Positions 36,513 through 48,627 of a stretch of DNA of 64,000 nucleotides are shown piece by piece. The stretch lies in the NCBI RefSeq assembly GCF_007049795.1, contig NZ_SCFY01000010.1:124001-188000 (forward strand). The letters are read 5' to 3'. The notes beneath the pieces are model-generated. The model was not told where the DNA came from and did no database searches. It was given only the letters and a program-made list of their open reading frames with translations. Both the position numbers and the translations under genes were made by a program. Origin of the DNA: Ectopseudomonas mendocina (GTDB lineage: Bacteria > Pseudomonadota > Gammaproteobacteria > Pseudomonadales > Pseudomonadaceae). How positions within the stretch are numbered: position 1 is the first letter of the stretch; each line of letters opens with the position of its first letter.

Positions 36513-38807
36513 TCATTGGCGTGGCAACAGTTCGAAACGCGCCTCCTGCACGCTCTCCGAATCCAGCCCCAACTGGACACGGAAGGCACCTGGCTCGCTG
36601 ACATGCTGCAGGCTGGCGTTGTAGAAACGCAGCATGGTTTCGTCGATCTCGAAACTCAGCTCGCGCGCCTCACCTGCTTCAAGCTTGACCCTGCGAAAAT
36701 CCTTGAGTTCCTTCACCGGATGGATCACCGAAGCGGCCTCGTCGTGCAGATACAGCTGCACGACAGTGGAGCCAGCCCTTGGCCCGGCGTTCTTCAACAT
36801 GACGCTGACGCGAATCTTCTCGCCCGGCGTCATGCGCTCGGCAGACAGCTTCGGCGCCGACAGCTGGAAATCGCTGTAGCTAAGCCCGTAGCCGAACGGA
36901 TACAGAGGGCCGTTGGGTTCTTCGAAATACTGCGAGGTGTAGTTGCCCGGCGTGCCAGGTGTGTAGGGTCGGCCCAGGCGCAGGTGGTTGTAGTAGGTGG
37001 GAATCTGCCCGACCGAACGCGGGAAGGTGATCGGTAGCTTGCCAGAGGGGTTGTGCTCACCGAACAGCACGTCGGCGATGGCGTTGCCGCCCTCGATGCC
37101 GCTGTACCAAGTCTCCAGCATGGCATCGGCGTTTTCCTTTTCCCAGCCGAGCGCCAGCGGCCGACCATTCATCAACACCAGCACCAGCGGTTTGCCGGTG
37201 GCCTTGAGCGCGCGCAACAGCGCCTGCTGGCTGTCCGGCAGGTCCAACCGGGTGCGACTGGACGACTCATGGGACATGCCGCGCGCTTCGCCCACTGCAG
37301 CAACGATGACGTCGGCCTGGGCTGCCACACGCACCGCCTCCTCCAGCATCGCCTGCGGAGTGCGCTTGTCCAGCACGACTTCCGGGCGATCCCAGTTGAG
37401 CTGATTGAGGTAATTGATCACATGGGCATCGTCGGTGACGTTGGCGCCAACGGCGTAGAGCAGCTTGCCCTGCCCGTTGAGCGCCGCCTCCATGCCCTTG
37501 CGCAGGGTCACCGCCTGCTCGGCCACGCCGACCGCCGACCAACTGCCGAGCATGTCCACCGGTGAGTCAGCCAGTGGACCGATCAAGGCGACGGTGGTGT
37601 TCTTGCTCAGGGGCAGCGTGTCGCCATGGTTTTCCAGCAGCACCAGGGAGTCGCGCGCCATGGCCCGCGCATCGGCGCGGTGCAGGCGGCTTTCGGCATT
37701 GACGTCAGCCGGGTCGCCCTCGGCGCGGCCGATACGGCGGAACGGATCGTGGAACAGGCCGAGCTCGTACTTGGTGTTCAGCACATGGGTGACGGCCTCA
37801 TCCAGCACGCCCTGTGGTACCGCGCCGCTGCGCACCAGCGCCGGCAGCTCCTGATCGTAGAGCGTGTCGGCCATGCTCATCCCAACACCTGCGGTGACGG
37901 CCAGTTTTGCCGCCTCTCGGCCATCGGCTGCCACACCATGGCGCAGCAGTTCAGTGATCGCGCCGTGATCGCTGAGCGCCACGCCCTTGAAGCCCCAGTC
38001 GCGGCGCAGCAGATCACGCAGCAGCCAGGTATTGGCCGAAGCTGGCACGCCATTGATGGCATTCAGCGCCACCATCACCCCACCGGCGCCAGCATCGATG
38101 GCGGCGCGATAAGGCGGCAGGTAGTCCTGGTACATGCGCATCGGGCTCATGTCGACCACGTTGTAGTCGCGCCCGCCCTCCACCGCGCCATACAGGGCGA
38201 AGTGCTTGACGCTGGCCATGATGCGCTGCGGGTCGCTGGGGTCCTTGCCCTGATAACCGTGCACCATCGCCGCAGCGATACGCGAAACCAGGTAGGGGTC
38301 TTCGCCGAAGCCCTCGGAAGTGCGTCCCCAGCGTGGATCGCGGGAGATGTCGACGGTCGGTGCGAAAGTCATGTCCAGGCCATCGGCACTGGCTTCGAAA
38401 GCCGCGATCCGGGCGCTGTTCTCGATGGCTGGAATGTCCCAGCTGGACGCCAGGCCCAGGCCGATGGGAAAGGTGGTGCGATGACCATGGATGATGTCGT
38501 AGGCGAAGAACACCGGGATGCCCAGGCGGCTACGCAGTGCGGCCTCCTGCATCGGACGGTTCTCCGGGCGTACCACCGAATTGAAGGTGGCGCCGATACG
38601 CCCCGCGGCCATCTCCTCGCGGATGCGCTCACGCGGCATGTCGCCGCCAATGCTGATCAGACGAAGCTGACCGACCTTTTCCTCAAGGGTCATGCGCCCG
38701 ACCAGGTCGGCGATGAAGGCCGATTTGTCATCGATGGACGGAGCGGCAGCAAGCAGGCTGGGGGTGATCAAGGCAGAGGCAAGAGCGAACTTATGCAGGT
38801 ATTTCAT
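36513..38807 (-). CDS. bglX: Periplasmic beta-glucosidase, GH3 family
   Basis: A 764-residue secreted enzyme that removes terminal glucose from beta-glucosides. After the signal peptide ([15 protein letters not shown]) come the GH3 N-terminal domain with [16 protein letters not shown] (about 201-216) and the catalytic nucleophile D280 in GVALSDHGA, then the GH3 C-terminal and fibronectin-like domains ending near [11 protein letters not shown]. The start [11 protein letters not shown] was preferred over an ATG four codons earlier because it gives a cleaner signal peptide. The gene lies upstream of opgG on the same strand, 235 bases away; whether it acts on the glucans is speculation. Confidence 0.94.
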   Translation of the reverse strand: MKYLHKFALASALITPSLLAAAPSIDDKSAFIADLVGRMTLEEKVGQLRLISIGGDMPRERIREEMAAGRIGATFNSVVRPENRPMQEAALRSRLGIPVFFAYDIIHGHRTTFPIGLGLASSWDIPAIENSARIAAFEASADGLDMTFAPTVDISRDPRWGRTSEGFGEDPYLVSRIAAAMVHGYQGKDPSDPQRIMASVKHFALYGAVEGGRDYNVVDMSPMRMYQDYLPPYRAAIDAGAGGVMVALNAINGVPASANTWLLRDLLRRDWGFKGVALSDHGAITELLRHGVAADGREAAKLAVTAGVGMSMADTLYDQELPALVRSGAVPQGVLDEAVTHVLNTKYELGLFHDPFRRIGRAEGDPADVNAESRLHRADARAMARDSLVLLENHGDTLPLSKNTTVALIGPLADSPVDMLGSWSAVGVAEQAVTLRKGMEAALNGQGKLLYAVGANVTDDAHVINYLNQLNWDRPEVVLDKRTPQAMLEEAVRVAAQADVIVAAVGEARGMSHESSSRTRLDLPDSQQALLRALKATGKPLVLVLMNGRPLALGWEKENADAMLETWYSGIEGGNAIADVLFGEHNPSGKLPITFPRSVGQIPTYYNHLRLGRPYTPGTPGNYTSQYFEEPNGPLYPFGYGLSYSDFQLSAPKLSAERMTPGEKIRVSVMLKNAGPRAGSTVVQLYLHDEAASVIHPVKELKDFRRVKLEAGEARELSFEIDETMLRFYNASLQHVSEPGAFRVQLGLDSESVQEARFELLPRQ

Positions 38808-39014
38808 CGGGAGCGGCATCCGGGATGCAAATCATTGTTTGAATGGCCGCCACGATACTCCGAGTCCTCCTGCCGCGCCGCGGGTTAGTGCAAAAAAACT
38901 TAAGCACTATTGAAAGGCGTTCCAGAAATTACGACCCCATACTTGCGCATTTTTTTCTTCGCCTCTGGTTTTGCCTACTGGCAGGCGTAGCACGGCTGCA
39001 TTCGGGAGAAGGTG

Positions 39015-39727
39015 ATGGCGCAATTCGAACATCTGCAGGTATTCCAGAGCATGAGCCGCTCGCCCAACGCTCAGCTACACGCGATGGCCGAGCTGGGCAA
39101 CGGTATGGCCGTGGCCCGCTGGAGCAATGCCCATGACGCACGCGACTACCTCACCCCCAGCCATCACACGCTGTCGTGCTACCTCAGCGGCGGCACTGGC
39201 ACCTTTCGCCGCGAGCAGCCCGGCAACAAGGGTGCGCCGGACAAGCTTTGCATCCTGCCGGCCGAGCACGAGTCGGGCTGGATCATCAACGGCGAGATCC
39301 AGCTCGCCCACCTCTATACAGAGCAGGAGCAGTTCTCCCTTGGCGCGGTCGCCCTGCTCGATCGCGAGCCGTGCAGCCTGCAACTGGAAGAAGCGACCTT
39401 CCTCGAAGACGCCGAACAGTCCGCGCGCTTTCGCCAGCTGTGCACCCTCGACTGGCAGGAACCGGGCGAACGCCTGCTGGCCAGCAGCCTGGCGCACCAG
39501 TTGCTCGACCATACCCTGCTCAACCAGGTTGGCCAACGTCAGGGCCTGCGTCTCAAGGGTGGACTGGCACCGCAGCAACGCCGACATGTGCGCGAGTTCA
39601 TCGAGCAGCACCTGCTCTGAGCGAGGTAGCATTGGCCTGCGGCTTCGCCAGCGCCAACCATTTCAGCAACCGTTTTCGCCAGACACTGGGTGCAACGCTC
39701 GGACAGTACCGCGCGGCCTTTCTGTAG
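39015..39727 (+). pseudogene. AraC-family regulator with internal deletion and frame loss
   Basis: The N-terminal half is intact from MAQFEHLQVFQSMSRS and continues through a ligand-binding region to GLAPQQRRHVREFIEQHLL, the entry of the AraC DNA-binding domain, where a TGA ends the frame at 39620. In another frame the tail resumes at LSEVALACGFASANHFSNRF and ends GQYRAAFL at 39727. Normal AraC proteins have about 45 residues between these two points, which hold the first helix-turn-helix. So about 130 bases have been lost and the reading frame broken. The intact regulator would be about 280 residues. Confidence 0.85.
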
Positions 39728-39776
39728 GGCGGGTGCACCCCGCCAACTCCGCTGCTGCGGGTTGCACCCGCCCTAC
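39724..39776. repeat. Inverted repeat at the broken araC stop
   Basis: GTAGGGCGGGTGCAC (39724-39738) pairs with TTGCACCCGCCCTAC (39762-39776), 14 of 15 matched, around a 23-base loop. It belongs to the GTAGGG... repeat class scattered through the window and could act as terminator for the broken regulator. Confidence 0.75.
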
Positions 39777-39927
39777 TCGCCGAACGCCTGAAGCGATGGC
39801 CACGACAGCACGTCGGCAATCTCGGCACCACGCCTGCTAATCGTCACGCGGCTATGCGAAAATCTGCGGCTTTGCATTGCCACGGCCCAGTCATGCGCCC
39901 ATTCATTTCTGCCTCGGGGCTTCGTTG

Positions 39928-42558
<2,631 letters not shown>

Positions 42559-42627
42559 CACCTCGCCTCAACGATCCGCCATCACGCCAGTAATGGCGGA
42601 TGAAACGAGTGTCACCCACGTCAAATA

Positions 42628-43122
42628 TCAGTCAGACGTATCGTCGCGCTCGGCCTCGGCATCCTCACGGTTGCGCGCCTTGTTGCGGGGATGCGGGCCG
42701 GCCACGGCCGGAAAGCGTGACGAGGCGTAACGCACCACCAGAATCGCCAGCGCCAGCAGCAGGATCGCCCCGGACACCATCACCACACCCCAGCTCGGCT
42801 TGTGCGTGTGGGAAATATCGGAAATCAGCAAACGGGTCAGCGCGGTGATCGCCACATAGATCATGAAGCGGATCGGCATGTGGTTGGTCTTGAAGTAGAT
42901 GCCCACCATCGCCGCCAATTCCAGGTAGATGAACAGCAGCAGAATGTCATCGACCGTGATGTGGCCCTTCTCCAGCATGCCAATGAAAGCCATCACCCCC
43001 GCCCAGGCCGTGATCGCCCCGATGGCGAACAGCGCCAGGTAATGGAAGGCCTCCATCAACAGATTGCCCAGCGACTCCGCCAGACCGTGCATGTTTTCGC
43101 GCAAGCGCTCAGCCCAATTCAT
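42628..43122 (-). CDS. psiE: Phosphate-starvation-inducible protein PsiE
   Basis: A 164-residue inner-membrane protein with four hydrophobic segments (residues about 22-50, 58-78, 88-103 and 113-130). The pattern HYLALFAIGAITAWAGVMAF and FKTNHMPIRFMIYVAITALT matches PsiE, induced on phosphate starvation in E. coli; its molecular function is unknown. I found no PhoB box upstream, so phosphate control in this organism is not shown. The start MNWAERLRENMHG is well placed. Confidence 0.88.
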   Translation of the reverse strand: MNWAERLRENMHGLAESLGNLLMEAFHYLALFAIGAITAWAGVMAFIGMLEKGHITVDDILLLFIYLELAAMVGIYFKTNHMPIRFMIYVAITALTRLLISDISHTHKPSWGVVMVSGAILLLALAILVVRYASSRFPAVAGPHPRNKARNREDAEAERDDTSD

Positions 43123-43348
43123 CCTTCAACTCCCCACGAGACCTGGCAAACCACCCCGAATCCCCACCTCGGGTATTCGCAAGAAACAATCATGCAGGAA
43201 AAAGACCAGCCCGAGGATGCCGCTGCGATGTGACGATTTGGCACGCTCCAGCCAACCGCGACGAGGCTGAAACTGACATCACAGGCTCGCCAAGATACCC
43301 CGACGCGTCGCACACTACGGCATCGCCACTCTCAATGAAGGATCACCC

Positions 43349-44323
43349 ATGCGTCTTTTCTCGCTGAGCACCGCATTGTCGTCCGCCATGATCGCCCTGG
43401 TCAGCCTGCCGCTGCAGGCGGCCGCACCGGCACAACAGAAGACCCAGGTACCGGGCTACTACCGTATGGCACTCGGTGACTTCGAAGTCACCGCTCTGTA
43501 TGACGGCTACGTCGACCTGCCTGCCAGCCTGCTCAAGGGCATCGATGACAAGGACCTGCAATCGCTGCTGGCACGCATGTTCGTGGCGTCGGAGAAAGGC
43601 GTGCAGACTGCGGTCAACGCCTACCTGATCAACACTGGCGACAACCTGGTGCTGATCGATACCGGCGCCGCCCAGTGCTTCGGCCCGACTCTCGGCGTGG
43701 TGCAGACCAACCTCAAGGCATCCGGCTACCAGCCGGAGCAGGTTGATACCGTGCTGCTCACCCACCTGCACCCGGACCATGCCTGCGGCCTGGTCAACGC
43801 CGACGGCAGCCCGGCCTACCCCAACGCGACCGTGGAGGTGCCGCAGGCGGAGGCTGAATTCTGGCTCGACGAGGCGACCATGGCCAAGGCCCCCGAAGGC
43901 ATGCAAGGCATGTTCAAGATGGCGCAACAGGCAGTCGCACCCTATGCCAAGATGAACAAGCTCAAGCCCTACAAGACAGAAGGCGAATTGTTGCCTGGCG
44001 TCAGCCTGGTAGCGAGCCCGGGACACACGCCCGGACATACCTCTTACCTGTTCAAATCGGGTGGACAGAGCCTGCTGGTATGGGGCGACATTCTGCATAA
44101 CCACGCCGTGCAGTTCGCCAAGCCTGAAGTGGTCATCGAGTTCGATGTCGACAGCGCCAAGGCCAGGCAATCCCGCCAACGCATCCTGGCCGAAGCGGCC
44201 ACAGACAAGCTGTGGGTCGCTGGTGCGCACCTGCCCTTCCCCGGCCTGGGCCACGTACGCAAGGAAGCCCAAGGCTACGCCTGGGTACCCGTCGAGTTCA
44301 GCCCGATCCGTAGCGACCGCTGA
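43349..44323 (+). CDS. Secreted metallo-beta-lactamase-fold hydrolase
   Basis: A 324-residue protein with a signal peptide (AMIALVSLPLQAAAPAQQ) and an MBL fold. The zinc site motif HLHPDH (H139, H141, D143, H144) and the later SPGHTPGHTS histidine pair (near 226-231) are intact, so it should be a zinc hydrolase exported to the periplasm. Substrates of this subgroup include lactones and thioesters, and similar proteins are sometimes called quorum-quenching lactonases, which is not supported here. The start has GAAGGA 6 bases upstream. Confidence 0.9.
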   Translation: MRLFSLSTALSSAMIALVSLPLQAAAPAQQKTQVPGYYRMALGDFEVTALYDGYVDLPASLLKGIDDKDLQSLLARMFVASEKGVQTAVNAYLINTGDNLVLIDTGAAQCFGPTLGVVQTNLKASGYQPEQVDTVLLTHLHPDHACGLVNADGSPAYPNATVEVPQAEAEFWLDEATMAKAPEGMQGMFKMAQQAVAPYAKMNKLKPYKTEGELLPGVSLVASPGHTPGHTSYLFKSGGQSLLVWGDILHNHAVQFAKPEVVIEFDVDSAKARQSRQRILAEAATDKLWVAGAHLPFPGLGHVRKEAQGYAWVPVEFSPIRSDR

Positions 44324-44377
44324 ATTCTCGACACTCGCTGCTGGCAAAACGGTAGCGAGTTCTTTATGCTTGGATAA

Positions 44378-44393
44378 CTGTATAAATAAACAG
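44378..44393 (+). promoter_or_regulatory. LexA (SOS) box of yebG
   Basis: CTGTATAAATAAACAG is a perfect CTGT-N8-ACAG, the LexA consensus core, 39 bases before the yebG start. E. coli yebG is a known SOS gene, so the site agrees with its expected control. Confidence 0.92.
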
Positions 44394-44431
44394 CTACCAA
44401 CAGACACGCATGAAGGCAGATGAGGTGATGA

Positions 44432-44695
44432 ATGGCCGTCGAAGTGGTGTATCGCAGCAGTCGCGATCCGGAGCGCTTGTTCATGGATAAGGCCGAAGCC
44501 GACCGTTACGACAAGATGCTGGAACTGGCCGAGCGCCTGAGCGAGGTTCTGCACAAGGCGGTGCCGTCCTTGAGCGAGGAACAGGGCGAGGAGCTGGGTA
44601 TCTTCATGGCCAAGAATCGCGACGTCTTTGCCAAGGCGTTCAAGAGCCAGCCGGACGCACTCGAGGAACTCGAGATCGAGACCGCCAGCGAGTGA
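44432..44695 (+). CDS. yebG: YebG family SOS-inducible protein
   Basis: An 87-residue acidic helical protein. It begins MAVEVVYRSSRDPERLFMDK and contains the conserved YDKMLELAERL and EELGIFMAKNRDVFAKAF stretches of YebG. The family is induced by DNA damage through LexA, and the box upstream supports the same control here; its molecular role is not known. The start has GAGGTGATG just upstream. Confidence 0.93.
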   Translation: MAVEVVYRSSRDPERLFMDKAEADRYDKMLELAERLSEVLHKAVPSLSEEQGEELGIFMAKNRDVFAKAFKSQPDALEELEIETASE

Positions 44696-44751
44696 CCGTG
44701 TAGCGCGGCCCTCTTTCGCACGAGGGGTCTGCTCGGTAAAACCGTCCAGCA

Positions 44752-44994
44752 TCATGCTCTGCTGCCTGGGTATTGCCCCGCGACCTGCTCCAGCCATGCC
44801 GGCAAATCACGTCGCCTGACGCCCTCACCTCGCGCACGGGCCAGCTGTTCGATCATGTACTGACGTTTGCGCTCATCGCCCTCGGCAAAGGAAAGCGCCA
44901 GGTCGCGATCACTCCACTGGCGAATGCGACGGAACAACCACCAGTGAAAGTAAAGGCCGGCAGCGGTGGTGACGACGATAATGAAGTAGTCCAT
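44752..44994 (-). CDS. Small membrane protein of unknown function
   Basis: An 80-residue protein with one N-terminal transmembrane helix (FIIVVTTAAGLYFHWWLF) and a charged cytoplasmic tail (DERKRQYMIEQLARARGEG). The start MDYFIIVVTT was chosen over a GTG seven codons earlier because AGGAGG lies 7 bases before it. Convergent with yebG. No family recognised. Confidence 0.8.
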   Translation of the reverse strand: MDYFIIVVTTAAGLYFHWWLFRRIRQWSDRDLALSFAEGDERKRQYMIEQLARARGEGVRRRDLPAWLEQVAGQYPGSRA

Positions 44995-45149
44995 GGTGAA
45001 TCCTCCTTGCACCACGCTAATTTAGCCTGTGAGCATCGCCAAGTGTGGCGTTGCCGCAGGTCGCTGCACCGTGCACCCATCAGTTCGACCAAGCGCCGCC
45101 TACCGATTACCTTCGTGCCACTCCACAGTTTGAACGGGCTAGGCAACCG

Positions 45150-46172
45150 CTAGGTGCGATAAAGCAGGCTCTCCGCCAGGTAGTCAGCGACTCGCGCCGG
45201 GGATCGCTTTTCAGCCTGCGCATGGGCGTAGATTTCAGTCAGGCGCCGGCTGATCTGCGCCAGGTGCGCGGTGATCGCCGCTAGTTCCTCGCCGCGATGA
45301 CGCAGCGCCACGTAGATCAGCCCTCCGGCATTGAGCACGTAATCCGGCGCGTAGAGAATCCCGCGAGCTTCCAGCTGATCGGCCACTTCAGGGCTTGCCA
45401 GCTGATTATTGGCAGCCCCTGCCACCGCTGCGCAGCGCAGATGAGCGACCGTCTGCGCATTCAGCACACCACCCAGGCCGCAGGGCGCGAGAATGTCGCA
45501 AGGCGTGGTAAGCAGCGCATCGCTGGTTATCGGGTGCGCCCCCAGTTGCTCGACAGCCAGTTGCACACGCCCGGCATCGAGGTCGCTCACCAACAGTTCC
45601 ACGCCCGCGGCATGCAGCGCTTCGGCCAGGGCGAAGCCGACATTGCCCAGGCCCTGAATGGCGACTCGCAGCCCTTCCAGATCATCGCTGCCAAGGCGCG
45701 CCTGGGCGGTGGCGCGAATGCCCGCGAACACACCCAAGGCGGTGTGCGGTGACGGATCACCCTCACTGGTCGTACTGGTAGCGTGATGGGTGTACTGGGC
45801 AATGCAATCCATGTCGGCGCTGGAGGTGCCACTGTCGATGGCGGTGATGTAACGGCCATTGAGGGTTTCGATAAAACGGCCGAAGGCTTCGAACAGCGCG
45901 GCGCGGCTCTGCAGATGAGCCGGGCGGATGATCACCGCCTTGCCGCCACCGTGATCGATACCGGCCAGCGCTGCCTTGTAACTCATACCCTGGGCAAGGC
46001 GGATGGCATCGCCAATGGCGCTTTGTTCATCGGCATAGGGTAGGTAGCGACAACCGCCAAGCGCTGGCCCGAAACGGGTGTTATGAATGGCGATAACGGC
46101 CTTGAGACCGCTGGCCGGATCCTCGGCCAGATGCAGGGCCTCGAGGCGGGCGGCTTCCATCATGCTGAACAT
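45150..46172 (-). CDS. Leu/Phe/Val dehydrogenase
   Basis: A 340-residue NAD-linked amino-acid dehydrogenase of the Glu/Leu/Phe/Val family, which converts branched-chain or aromatic amino acids to 2-oxo acids and ammonia. The catalytic lysines correspond to K66 (GMSYKAALA) and K78 (DHGGGKAVI); the NAD fold carries QGLGNVGFALAEAL near residue 170. Exact substrate preference is not readable. The start has GGGAG 7 bases upstream. It sits alone, divergent from the SirB1-like gene. Confidence 0.9.
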   Translation of the reverse strand: MFSMMEAARLEALHLAEDPASGLKAVIAIHNTRFGPALGGCRYLPYADEQSAIGDAIRLAQGMSYKAALAGIDHGGGKAVIIRPAHLQSRAALFEAFGRFIETLNGRYITAIDSGTSSADMDCIAQYTHHATSTTSEGDPSPHTALGVFAGIRATAQARLGSDDLEGLRVAIQGLGNVGFALAEALHAAGVELLVSDLDAGRVQLAVEQLGAHPITSDALLTTPCDILAPCGLGGVLNAQTVAHLRCAAVAGAANNQLASPEVADQLEARGILYAPDYVLNAGGLIYVALRHRGEELAAITAHLAQISRRLTEIYAHAQAEKRSPARVADYLAESLLYRT

Positions 46173-46272
46173 GGGCGAGCTCCCGGTTGGACTTCAGGCC
46201 TCAGTATAGGAGAGCCAAGCTGGACGACGACCTTGTCAGGAGCTAAAAGAGCAGAAGTCAGCGGAGAATGCG

Positions 46273-47076
46273 ATGAGCCCACGCCAAGCCTGCCTGCAGT
46301 GCCTGCAACGCGACCCTCCCGCCCTGTTCGAGGCGGCACTATGGATCGCTGCCGAACACGATGACCAGCTTCAGCCCGCGCAGATACTGAGCGACCTGCA
46401 CAGTTTGTTACTGCAGGTCAGCGCTGGGTTACCCGCCCTGCCCCCTCGCGAATTGGCACAGCCGCTGCTGCGCCGACTGGCCGAACTCGACTATCAGGAA
46501 GACGACGAAGGCGTGACACGACCGCGCCATGCCCTGCTGCATGAAGTGCTACGCCGCCGACGCGGCCAGCCATTGCCCCTGGCGTTGATTGCACTGGAGT
46601 TGGCGCGCCGCCTGGAAATTCCACTCCAGGGCGTGAATTTCCCTGGTCACTTCATGCTCCGTGTACCTGGCGCCGATCACCTGCTCGACCCTTGCGGCGG
46701 ACGCCGCCTGTACACCCGCGACTGCCGTGATCAGCTCTATCGCCAGCTGGGCCCGGATGTCGAACTCAGCGCGGCGCATCTACAGACAGCCGATGCCGCT
46801 GACATGCTGCGACGCCTGTCGCGCAACCTGCGCCTGTTGCACATGCAGCAAGATGCTCCGGAAGCTGCGCTCAAGGATGCCGAGCGCGTGCTGCAACTCG
46901 GCCCGCCCAACCTGGCCGATCATCTGGCTCGTGCGGACGTCTATCGGCAACTGGATTGCCCACAGGGTGAGCGCTATGACCTTGAACACGCCCTGCTGTT
47001 CTGCGAGGAGGAAGGTTTGCGCCTGCAATTGAGCCAGCGCTTGCGCAGCCTGGCACGTGCGCCAGCGGTGCATTGA
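46273..47076 (+). CDS. SirB1 family transglutaminase-like protein
   Basis: A 267-residue protein of the SirB1/YchA family: a transglutaminase-like core (VLRRRRGQPLPLALIALELA near 95-114, PGHFMLRV near 123-130) followed by tetratricopeptide-like helices (DAERVLQLGPPNLADHLARA). The strand near LDPCGGRRL has a cysteine. Members are conserved beside hemA/prfA in enterobacteria but have no proven activity. The start has GGAGAATGCG upstream. Confidence 0.87.
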   Translation: MSPRQACLQCLQRDPPALFEAALWIAAEHDDQLQPAQILSDLHSLLLQVSAGLPALPPRELAQPLLRRLAELDYQEDDEGVTRPRHALLHEVLRRRRGQPLPLALIALELARRLEIPLQGVNFPGHFMLRVPGADHLLDPCGGRRLYTRDCRDQLYRQLGPDVELSAAHLQTADAADMLRRLSRNLRLLHMQQDAPEAALKDAERVLQLGPPNLADHLARADVYRQLDCPQGERYDLEHALLFCEEEGLRLQLSQRLRSLARAPAVH

Positions 47077-47112
47077 CGCCGCAGCGCACGACAACCTCGA
47101 ACCAGCGAAATG

Positions 47113-47469
47113 TCAGGCAGACGCCGCCAGGCTGTGAAAGCTGAAGTAGTAACGCAGCGCGTCGATCATCTCGACGTAGTCGGCAGGTGGCGCCGCCAGA
47201 GCGAAGCCGGAATCGTAGACACCGGGATTGACGTCTTCACGGCACCACTTACAGTTGGCGGAGAAGTCGATGAAATGCATGCCATGCTGGCCTGGAATCT
47301 TCAGGCGCATGTCGAAGCGTGCGCCTACCAGCATCGGCAACTGACTGATCAGCATCAGACCGTCGAGGGAGACATTGCCGATGGAGCCCATCGGTTTGTC
47401 GGTAATGCGATTGAACACCTTCAGGTAGTAGGGCAACTGATGGCGTTCGATTCGGCGCTGGCTACGCAT
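47113..47469 (-). CDS. PilZ-domain protein
   Basis: A 118-residue protein with the two PilZ c-di-GMP-binding motifs: the basic start RSQRRIERHQ (an RxxxR type) and NVSLDGLMLIS (the [DN]xSxxG type, near 37-47). As a free-standing PilZ domain it would act as a c-di-GMP receptor. Its cell target is unknown. The window also encodes three GGDEF proteins that could make the signal. Convergent with the SirB1-like gene. Confidence 0.85.
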   Translation of the reverse strand: MRSQRRIERHQLPYYLKVFNRITDKPMGSIGNVSLDGLMLISQLPMLVGARFDMRLKIPGQHGMHFIDFSANCKWCREDVNPGVYDSGFALAAPPADYVEMIDALRYYFSFHSLAASA

Positions 47470-47528
47470 AGTGGCAAATCGCTACAAAGGGACTTGAGTA
47501 TGGCCCTACTACGACCACTTAACCATCC

Positions 47529-47951
47529 TCAAGAACAGCGTTGGGCTATCCGCTCGCGCAACTGGCGACGAGCGGTGTCGGTTTCTTCATCACTGTAGTA
47601 GATGCGCTCGCCGCCGGCGCCTTCGCGATAGTAGCGAAAGCCCTCCGGCATCTGCGCCAGGTGTCGGCGCAGATCACGGCATTCACTGGCCCGCTCTTCG
47701 CGCTGCGCAGTTGCTGTCGCCGCAGCCTGTTGTTGCTCTTCACGCCGCGCATCGTAGAAACGCTGACGGCGCTCCTCACGCTCACGCGTATGTTGGTCGC
47801 GCTCAATCACCTGCGGTTTCACCTGCACGGTTTCAGCCCCGGCCACGGGCCTCTGGCCGAAATGCACCCGCCCCTGCTCGTCCGTCCAGCGATAGATTTC
47901 CGCCGTCGCCAGCGAGGGTAGTAGTACAGCGATCAACAACCAGTGACGCAT
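47529..47951 (-). CDS. DUF4124 domain secreted protein
   Basis: A 140-residue secreted protein. After the signal peptide (MRHWLLIAVLLPSLATA) comes a DUF4124 motif, EIYRWTDEQGRVHFGQRP, then an arginine- and glutamate-rich coiled helix (REREERRQRFYDARREEQQQ) and a tail with YYREGAGGERIYYSDEETD. The ATG two codons before is less well placed than this one, which has GGAGGA 7 bases upstream. The domain's function is unknown. Confidence 0.87.
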   Translation of the reverse strand: MRHWLLIAVLLPSLATAEIYRWTDEQGRVHFGQRPVAGAETVQVKPQVIERDQHTREREERRQRFYDARREEQQQAAATATAQREERASECRDLRRHLAQMPEGFRYYREGAGGERIYYSDEETDTARRQLRERIAQRCS

Positions 47952-48025
47952 GTTCATCCTCCATGAGAGACATACGCCAGCTTATACCGCCACGCGCCCC
48001 TGAAGAACGCCGAACGACCGAAGGC

Positions 48026-48400
48026 TCAGAGTGTGGCCGGACTGACCTTGGCTGCCGGCGCCGGACTGTGATGCCCCAGTTGCTCCAGCGTCTGCAGACG
48101 CGCGCGGGCACGGTAGGCGTACTCGCTGGCCGGATAACGCGTGATGATGAACTGGTAAGTCTGCGCGGCATCGACGAACAGGCTCTCGCGCTCCAGGCAT
48201 TGACCGCGCAACAGGGAAATCTCAGGTTGCAGGTAATTGCGCGAGCGGCTCTTGCGCTCGGCCTGCGACAGCTCCAGCGCGACCTGCGCACAATCACCTT
48301 CGTTGTAGGCGCGGTAGGCGTTGTTCAGATGATGGTCGAGCGAGACACGGGTACAGCCCGTGGCAACCAGGGCCACGGCCAGAATGATCAGGGTACGCAT
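48026..48400 (-). CDS. Small TPR-like lipoprotein
   Basis: A 124-residue predicted lipoprotein: MRTLIILAVALVATGC is a lipobox signal with C16 as the acylated residue. The mature part is helical (LNNAYRAYNEGDCAQVALEL, TYQFIITRYPASEYAYRARA), reading as one or two tetratricopeptide-type repeats. The start at 48400 has GGAGGAATTGCCC upstream and precedes the lipobox; longer frames do not. Probably a periplasm-facing scaffold, function unknown. Confidence 0.85.
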   Translation of the reverse strand: MRTLIILAVALVATGCTRVSLDHHLNNAYRAYNEGDCAQVALELSQAERKSRSRNYLQPEISLLRGQCLERESLFVDAAQTYQFIITRYPASEYAYRARARLQTLEQLGHHSPAPAAKVSPATL

Positions 48401-48554
48401 GGGCAATTCCTCCAATGAGCAGTGTATCGACAGCCGAGGGGAAAACTGAACAGCAATAGTTGTTCTGGCAACGCCCCGCATGACGCCATTGCCTCACCTT
48501 TTTTGTCCGCGCCAGCGCCACGACTACTCGCCCTCTCGAACCAGCGCCAAATCG

Positions 48555-48568
48555 CTGATCCATATCAA
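48555..48568 (+). promoter_or_regulatory. ANR/FNR box before universal stress protein
   Basis: CTGATCCATATCAA matches the TTGAT-N4-ATCAA consensus at 9 of 10 defined bases. It lies 60 bases before the start codon, a usual distance for an activating site. Many Pseudomonas universal stress proteins are induced by ANR under low oxygen, so this fits the gene. Confidence 0.75.
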
Positions 48569-48627
48569 TGCCGCTCGCCTGAACATGGCCTGTAATGCAG
48601 GCACAGACTCCAGGTGAGGACGCTGCC

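Noticed and set aside
42628..43200. PhoB box before psiE
   Set aside because: No CTGTCAT-N4-CTGTCAT-like pair was found upstream of the gene, so phosphate control was not annotated.
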